Shown here one piece after another: positions 6,795 to 9,641 of a stretch of DNA of 9,641 bases. Every line of letters starts with the position of its first letter. Within the stretch, counting starts at the first letter, position 1. The translations under genes were made by a program, and so were the position numbers. Origin of the DNA: Candidatus Bathyarchaeota archaeon (GTDB lineage: Archaea > Thermoproteota > Bathyarchaeia > 40CM-2-53-6); NCBI GenBank assembly GCA_005888695.1, contig VBBH01000186.1:1-9641 (forward strand). Direction: 5' to 3'. The notes under the pieces are model-generated. The model worked only from the letters and a program-made list of their open reading frames with translations. It was not told where the DNA came from and ran no database searches.

Positions 6795-7751
6795 TTAGCT
6801 GTTTACATTCAATTCTGTTTCTATCTTCATAAGAGAAGCGTGGGCTTCTTGACTGTCCTCTTCGGTCATAGGATGAAGACTATATCGAGCCTCTTCGAAA
6901 AGATTCGTCAATGTGCGTATCCCGTCACCGTTTATCATGAAAGTACGCTTGATCGTCCTCTCCAATTCCCGGGCAGTCTGGTCAACTGTTATGCTTGCAC
7001 CCATCTCTGAGACTGCTCTTATCATGCTGTTGTAGCAGAGAAGTATACGTTCTCTTGGACCTCCATGGTCGGATTCCTGAACGATCTGAATCGCGTCCTT
7101 CACTGCTCTCAATCCTTGGGCCTGAGCAGCTAGAACAATTGCTCCAGTATTCTCCCTAAACTCGTCCAAGGCAACCTTGGCGCTTCTCAACATAACCACT
7201 GAACTTACGATTATCAGTCCGAAGAAGGCAAAGAAGAACCATTCTGATTGGACTATTCCCGAAATCGATACAGAAGCGCTCAGGAGAGTCGCGAGAGCGT
7301 GTGCTGCAGGATTAGCAGTGGCATTCTGATTTACGAATACGAGTTGCTGCAATTGGGAAGGAACAGGAGGCGACCGGCAAGGAATTCCTCCGCACTTGAA
7401 CCAAAGAACGGCCAGGGCGATCGCCCAAGTTCCCATGAAAATTATGTTATGAATTGTCTTGCTCCTCTTCTTGCCTCTTGCCTTCCTAGCCATTCCTGAG
7501 CCTAAAGCGTCGGAAGTGTCTCGCAACGTCAGGGCCAAGAATACCACCATCACAATCATCGCTCCGAGAGCAATGATGGGAAGTAACATCACAATGTACA
7601 ACACCCAGTAACTGTTCGCTAGCCAACTTCCACCCGGCTCGCTTCTCGATAGGCTTCCGAGGGCGACCGACAGCGCCAATAATGCCACTATGAAGTAGAT
7701 ATAACGTCGAAAAACGAGTTGGCGACGAGGGGCGCCCGTCGAAATAGCCAT
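6795..7751 (-). CDS. DUF4129-domain membrane protein, first gene of the MoxR/DUF58 operon
   Basis: A 318-residue protein with about four membrane segments (17-36, 48-75, 103-118 and about 168-188) and a C-terminal soluble domain. That domain (about 232-308) reads RERILLCYNSMIRAVSEMG, then TARELERTIKR and LTNLFEEARYSLHPMTEED. This matches the DUF4129 pattern (arginine-tyrosine start, TxxEx, and FExARYS near the end). The basic loop RKARGKKRSK (89-98) is probably cytoplasmic, which puts loop 119-165 outside; that loop carries CGGIPC, a possible disulfide or metal pair, and the N-glycosylation-like sequon NAT (143-145). DUF4129 would then be cytoplasmic, near MoxR. In related operons DUF4129 is often fused to or beside a transglutaminase; none is present here. 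ATG 7751 is about 6 nt after the transcription start predicted from the TATA box. Confidence 0.85.
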   Translation of the reverse strand: MAISTGAPRRQLVFRRYIYFIVALLALSVALGSLSRSEPGGSWLANSYWVLYIVMLLPIIALGAMIVMVVFLALTLRDTSDALGSGMARKARGKKRSKTIHNIIFMGTWAIALAVLWFKCGGIPCRSPPVPSQLQQLVFVNQNATANPAAHALATLLSASVSISGIVQSEWFFFAFFGLIIVSSVVMLRSAKVALDEFRENTGAIVLAAQAQGLRAVKDAIQIVQESDHGGPRERILLCYNSMIRAVSEMGASITVDQTARELERTIKRTFMINGDGIRTLTNLFEEARYSLHPMTEEDSQEAHASLMKIETELNVNS

Positions 7752-7778
7752 CGCAACAGTAGAATAGGGGCAACAGCC

Positions 7779-7787
7779 GATAAATAG
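7779..7787 (-). promoter_or_regulatory. TATA box for the DUF4129-MoxR-DUF58 operon
   Basis: The minus strand reads CTATTTATC, an archaeal TATA-type element. A start about 26 nt downstream falls near 7757, giving a leader of only a few bases before ATG 7751. The following genes are separated by 43 bp, a 4-bp overlap, 18 bp and 20 bp, so this promoter probably serves all five. Confidence 0.55.
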
Positions 7788-7805
7788 TTGTCCTAAATTG
7801 ACTTT

Positions 7806-8084
7806 TCAGTCCTTTATCGCTTCGAGAATGCTCGCAACGTTCCATAACTTTACTCGAGTGTACGGAGGCATGTTCGGGTCCTGCGAGATATCGTCTAATG
7901 TGGAGATTGCATTTGACGCTCGAACCGCCATAGAGTGACCGGGAACCTGGAGCGCGTCCATAGCGCTTTTGGCGGCGCGCCTGATGTTCCGAGGGGTTGT
8001 GTTATCATTAGAGACCTCGTTCAGCACGCCTAAGGCTTGCTTGATACGAGACTCGTACTCTTCCTTCCGCTTCGCCTTTTGCAA
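7806..8084 (-). CDS. UPF0147 family protein
   Basis: A small all-helical archaeal protein of unknown function (UPF0147). The 92 residues carry the family blocks: IKQALGVLNEVSNDNTTPRN (14-33) with IRRAAKSAMDAL, AVRASNAISTLDDIS (53-67), and the nearly invariant QDPNMPPYTRVKLWN (68-82). The length is typical. The start is TTG at 8084, the first start codon after an in-frame TGA at 8091-8093. It is supported by a Shine-Dalgarno GGTGA (8091-8095) six bases upstream; no ATG is available before residue 42. A TATA-like box at 8147-8155 would give a leader of about 40 nt. The DUF4129 operon begins 54 bp downstream with its own TATA box, so co-transcription is uncertain. A nucleic-acid-related role has no support from the sequence. 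Confidence 0.93.
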   Translation of the reverse strand: MQKAKRKEEYESRIKQALGVLNEVSNDNTTPRNIRRAAKSAMDALQVPGHSMAVRASNAISTLDDISQDPNMPPYTRVKLWNVASILEAIKD

Positions 8085-8090
8085 GCCATA

Positions 8091-8095
8091 TCACC
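8091..8095 (-). promoter_or_regulatory. Shine-Dalgarno fixing the TTG start of UPF0147
   Basis: GGTGA on the minus strand, six bases before TTG 8084. It overlaps the in-frame TGA stop (8091-8093) that closes the frame upstream, so no longer protein is possible. Confidence 0.6.
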
Positions 8096-8146
8096 ATTAC
8101 AAGCTCTGGGCGCATTCTAGCCTAAGGAGAGGAGGGACAACTTTAC

Positions 8147-8155
8147 CTTAAAAGA
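8147..8155 (-). promoter_or_regulatory. TATA-like box for UPF0147
   Basis: CTTTTAAGG on the minus strand, about 65 bp before the TTG start. Predicted transcription start is near 8125, giving a leader of about 40 nt that includes the GGTGA ribosome site. Confidence 0.4.
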
Positions 8156-8169
8156 TTTCTATCAAGGCA

Positions 8170-8203
8170 AGACCTCTGTACCAAGGTCTCGGAGTTCTAA
8201 AAA
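8170..8203 (-). terminator. Possible terminator after the Cys-rich micro-gene
   Basis: Immediately after the stop of the 55-residue gene the minus strand reads GGCGGCTTTTTAG (T5 at 8199-8203), the poly-T style of archaeal termination. It is followed by an AGACCT/AGGTCT inverted repeat (8170-8175 and 8184-8189, 8-nt loop). Unproven, but it fits the end of a small transcript. Confidence 0.35.
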
Positions 8204-8208
8204 GCCGC

Positions 8209-8376
8209 CTAATGCGCGTGACCCGGTGTCGTTCTCGTTCTGACTATGTGTTCACTGTTACAGCAGTAGATGCATTGCTTGCAGACTAGGCAGAAGCGGT
8301 CTTCAGAGAAGAGTTCCCGATCGCATGAGGGACACTTCCTCCACAATTGGGCTGCGCTTCGCCGCGACACTCTCAT
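8209..8376 (-). CDS. 55-residue cysteine-rich (zinc-ribbon-like) micro-protein
   Basis: A short gene below most length cutoffs. Translated by hand it begins MRVSRRSAAQLWRKCPSC and continues DRELFSEDRFC, LVCKQCIYCC and NSEHIVRTRTTPGHAH. Seven cysteines (residues 15, 18, 29, 32, 35, 38, 39) form CPSC, ten residues, then four Cx2C-spaced cysteines ending in CC. This is a metal-binding pattern, probably zinc; the extra cysteines could hold a second site. Histidines at 43, 53 and 55 may also bind metal. The ATG is preceded by AGGAG at 5-nt spacing (8382-8386), and a weak TATA-like TTCATATC (8419-8426) would give a leader of about 20 nt. A T-rich stretch follows the stop. I do not recognise a family; roles as a nucleic-acid adaptor or metal carrier are open. 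It overlaps a doubtful ORF in another frame. Confidence 0.62.
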   Translation of the reverse strand: MRVSRRSAAQLWRKCPSCDRELFSEDRFCLVCKQCIYCCNSEHIVRTRTTPGHAH

Positions 8377-8539
8377 CTTCGCTCCTGTTGATTCTAGAGA
8401 ACTCCGATGTCCGACGTTGATATGAACATTCTTTCACCAACGTTCCATGGATAGGCACCTTCTTTGCCGCATAGGGACTCTGGAAGTCGAGACCTTCTTC
8501 CGCTGAGAAAAGAAGTCCGTTATTATTCATCAGCAACAC
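8303..8539 (-). CDS. Doubtful 78-codon ORF overlapping the Cys-rich gene
   Basis: Starts GTG TTG CTG ATG and encodes a polar protein without recognised motifs (for example GLLFSAEEGLDFQSPYAAKK, then VPIHGTLVKECSYQRR). Support: AGGTGA at 8545-8550, five bases before the GTG, is a near-perfect archaeal Shine-Dalgarno. Against: no family signal, low complexity near the start, and a 74-bp overlap with the more convincing 55-residue gene in a different frame. It may be a real upstream gene, the N-terminal part of one protein split from the Cys-rich part by a frameshift, or chance. Confidence 0.28.
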   Translation of the reverse strand: MLLMNNNGLLFSAEEGLDFQSPYAAKKVPIHGTLVKECSYQRRTSEFSRINRSEDESVAAKRSPIVEEVSLMRSGTLL

Positions 8540-8544
8540 TTAAC

Positions 8545-8562
8545 TCACCTAGTCATGGGTGA
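8545..8562. repeat. TCACC/GGTGA inverted repeat covering a ribosome site
   Basis: TCACC (8545-8549) and GGTGA (8558-8562) are perfect arms around an 8-nt spacer. The left arm is also the Shine-Dalgarno of the minus-strand 78-codon ORF, so a stem in that message would hide the ribosome site. Confidence 0.4.
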
Positions 8563-8564
8563 AC

Positions 8565-8600
8565 AATCTTCTCCATTTCCTAGGCCTAAGGTAGAAGATT
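8565..8600. promoter_or_regulatory. 36-bp inverted repeat, candidate operator before the 207-residue gene
   Basis: AATCTTCT (8565-8572) and AGAAGATT (8593-8600) are perfect 8-bp inverted arms, and TAGGCCTA (8581-8588), itself a perfect palindrome, lies near their centre. The right arm ends four bases before ATG 8605. The element fills most of the short divergent spacer, where no clear TATA box was seen, as expected for an operator or an RNA hairpin near a start; which one is not decided. Confidence 0.42.
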
Positions 8601-8604
8601 CCAA

Positions 8605-9228
8605 ATGAGTTTCAAAAGGGACGATGATGATCCTTGGCTCGGTGCACTTCTCAACTTCCCAACTGTCCTACACTCAAGGGCTTTTTTCGATCATGAAATC
8701 AACGCCGAGAATCTCCAGAGAGCAGTCTTGCTGGCACTCCGGTCGATATCCATCCTTAGCCTGCCAATGGAACTCTCGATATCCGATCACGACGGCTATT
8801 ACCATGGGACTGTGAGTTTCAAGCTGGGCGTGGGCAACGCTGAAGCCTTCGATGTATTTGATGATAAAGAACAAGAGAGATTACTGCACAGAATCGAGAA
8901 CAAAGGTCCGTTTCCAATACTCGACCTAGCTTTCAACGCACGGTACGCTGTTACGGATAAAAAGCGGCATACCGCGCGAGAAGATCGATTCCTAGCACGT
9001 CTCCTCTTCAGATCAGACAGGATGGAAATGTATGTGCATCATCTCAGGGGCATGAGACGTATAGAACCTGAAGAGATCATCACGATACTAATTGGACAGA
9101 TTGATGCAGAGTTACAGAAGCTGGGTTATCCAAGACTTCGAAAAGAGAACGTCGAGGCACCACGACAGAACGTCGCTGGGACACTAAAGAGAGTTGGAGT
9201 TCGGAAAGGTTTACGGTTTCCCCTTTGA
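8605..9228 (+). CDS. Uncharacterised 207-residue protein
   Basis: I do not recognise a family. The protein looks soluble: no signal peptide, no membrane segment longer than a mildly hydrophobic helix (RAVLLALRSISILSLPMELS, 39-58), no cysteines. An acidic start (KRDDDDPWLGALLNFP) is followed by a mixed alpha/beta body with LGVGNAEAFDVFDDKEQERL (75-94). The region FNARYAVTDKKRHTARED (110-127) is basic, as is the tail (LRKENVEAPRQNVAGTLKR, then VGVRKGLRF), which could touch nucleic acid; that is a guess. Sustained open reading over 207 codons with ordinary composition supports a real gene. ATG 8605 follows AAGGTAG at 10-nt spacing and lies beside the 36-bp inverted repeat. It stands alone on its strand and its 3' end overlaps the thymidylate kinase gene by 18 bp. 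Confidence 0.8.
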   Translation: MSFKRDDDDPWLGALLNFPTVLHSRAFFDHEINAENLQRAVLLALRSISILSLPMELSISDHDGYYHGTVSFKLGVGNAEAFDVFDDKEQERLLHRIENKGPFPILDLAFNARYAVTDKKRHTAREDRFLARLLFRSDRMEMYVHHLRGMRRIEPEEIITILIGQIDAELQKLGYPRLRKENVEAPRQNVAGTLKRVGVRKGLRFPL

Positions 9229-9641
9229 TCGACGTCCAGGACTCTTCAATGCCTTCCATAACTCCTCATTGACCTCTGCAAGGGAACGATCACCATTGAC
9301 TATGGTCCACTTTCTCCGTTTGGCGAGATTAAGGTACGCCTTTCTTACTTTCTGCAGGAATAGCGTATTTCTTTCGTGAACGTCCCTACCAGATGTCTTT
9401 CTCGTGAAGGATGCTTCAACGGACGTATCAACCAGAATGAGTTGGTCGGGCTCAGGTAGACCCGCGTCCAGGTTCGCCAACCATCTTTCATCCAGGCCTC
9501 TTGCGATTCCGTAGGCTAGGTTTGAGGGATAATAGCGGTCGACAATAATATACTCAGAGTCTCGAAGTAGCTCTCGTAGTTTCTCAAGGCTTTCCCATCT
9601 GTTCATGGAGTAGAGCATGTGAAGCACTTGGTGAGGATAGG
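9211..9641 (-). CDS. tmk: Thymidylate kinase, C-terminal part (5' end outside the window)
   Basis: dTMP kinase makes dTDP from dTMP and ATP for DNA synthesis in the cytoplasm. About 142 residues are visible; the Walker A loop is beyond the right edge. The frame stays open to the edge, reading YPHQVLHMLYSMNRWESLEK, which matches the helix preceding the NRWE motif of the family. The DRYYPSNLAYGIARGLDERW stretch follows, with the conserved DRY-xxSxxAY substrate motif. LPEPDQLILVDTSVEASFTR leads to the lid region TSGRDVHERN, and a helical, basic C terminus ends in SPGRRSKGKP. No internal damage is visible. The stop TAA (9211-9213) lies inside the 3' end of the convergent 207-residue gene. A start at GTG 9627 would be wrong, because it cuts the conserved fold. 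Confidence 0.92.
   Translation of the reverse strand, partial: YPHQVLHMLYSMNRWESLEKLRELLRDSEYIIVDRYYPSNLAYGIARGLDERWLANLDAGLPEPDQLILVDTSVEASFTRKTSGRDVHERNTLFLQKVRKAYLNLAKRRKWTIVNGDRSLAEVNEELWKALKSPGRRSKGKP

Noticed and set aside
7486..7845. 119-codon minus-strand ORF overlapping the start of the DUF4129 gene
   Set aside because: Another frame of the DUF4129 gene and its promoter; no motif and it reads through the TATA box.
8101..8604. Possible tRNA or other structured RNA gene in the region of small ORFs
   Set aside because: No tRNA T-loop signature or cloverleaf pairing; the small hairpins seen are better explained as terminator or operator elements.

Overview
The window is archaeal. It carries the N-terminal half-module of an archaeal CDC48-type AAA ATPase, a short Hjc-like Holliday junction resolvase, a Sjogren/scleroderma-autoantigen (p27) zinc-ribbon protein, a UPF0147 protein and an F420-type luciferase-like oxidoreductase. 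Several genes follow TATA-like boxes at archaeal spacing, sometimes almost leaderless, and TTG and GTG starts are frequent. From family recall alone I would guess a Thermoproteota (TACK) lineage such as Nitrososphaeria or Bathyarchaeia. No rRNA, tRNA, CRISPR array or insertion sequence is visible.

Layout, left to right. (1) Positions 1-2117, minus strand: DJ-1/PfpI protein, LLM oxidoreductase, then cdc48 running off the left edge; cdc48 has its own TATA-like box in the 60-bp gap. (2) Positions 2118-2622: a long divergent intergenic region with small inverted repeats, a G7 tract and a clear TATA box. (3) Positions 2623-3304: p27 zinc-ribbon gene (+) and Hjc-like gene (-), converging with an 11-bp overlap of their 3' ends. 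(4) Positions 3376-7751, minus strand: a compact five-gene membrane operon in transcription order DUF4129 protein, two-helix membrane protein, MoxR ATPase, DUF58 protein, polytopic membrane protein, driven from a TATA box at about 7779-7787. (5) Positions 7806-8539, minus strand: UPF0147 (TTG start with a good Shine-Dalgarno), a 55-residue cysteine-rich protein shorter than usual gene-calling cutoffs, and a doubtful 78-codon ORF overlapping it in another frame. (6) Positions 8605-9641: an unrecognised 207-residue protein (+) converging on the C-terminal part of thymidylate kinase (-), with an 18-bp overlap.

The most system-like element is the MoxR/DUF58/DUF4129 operon. Its parts fit one membrane complex: a cytoplasmic AAA ATPase, a membrane-anchored vWA-like protein whose metal site looks degenerate, and three membrane partners. 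The transglutaminase often found with such modules is absent. The most easily missed element is the cysteine-rich micro-protein at 8209-8376, with its overlapping ORF and the inverted repeats at 8545-8600.
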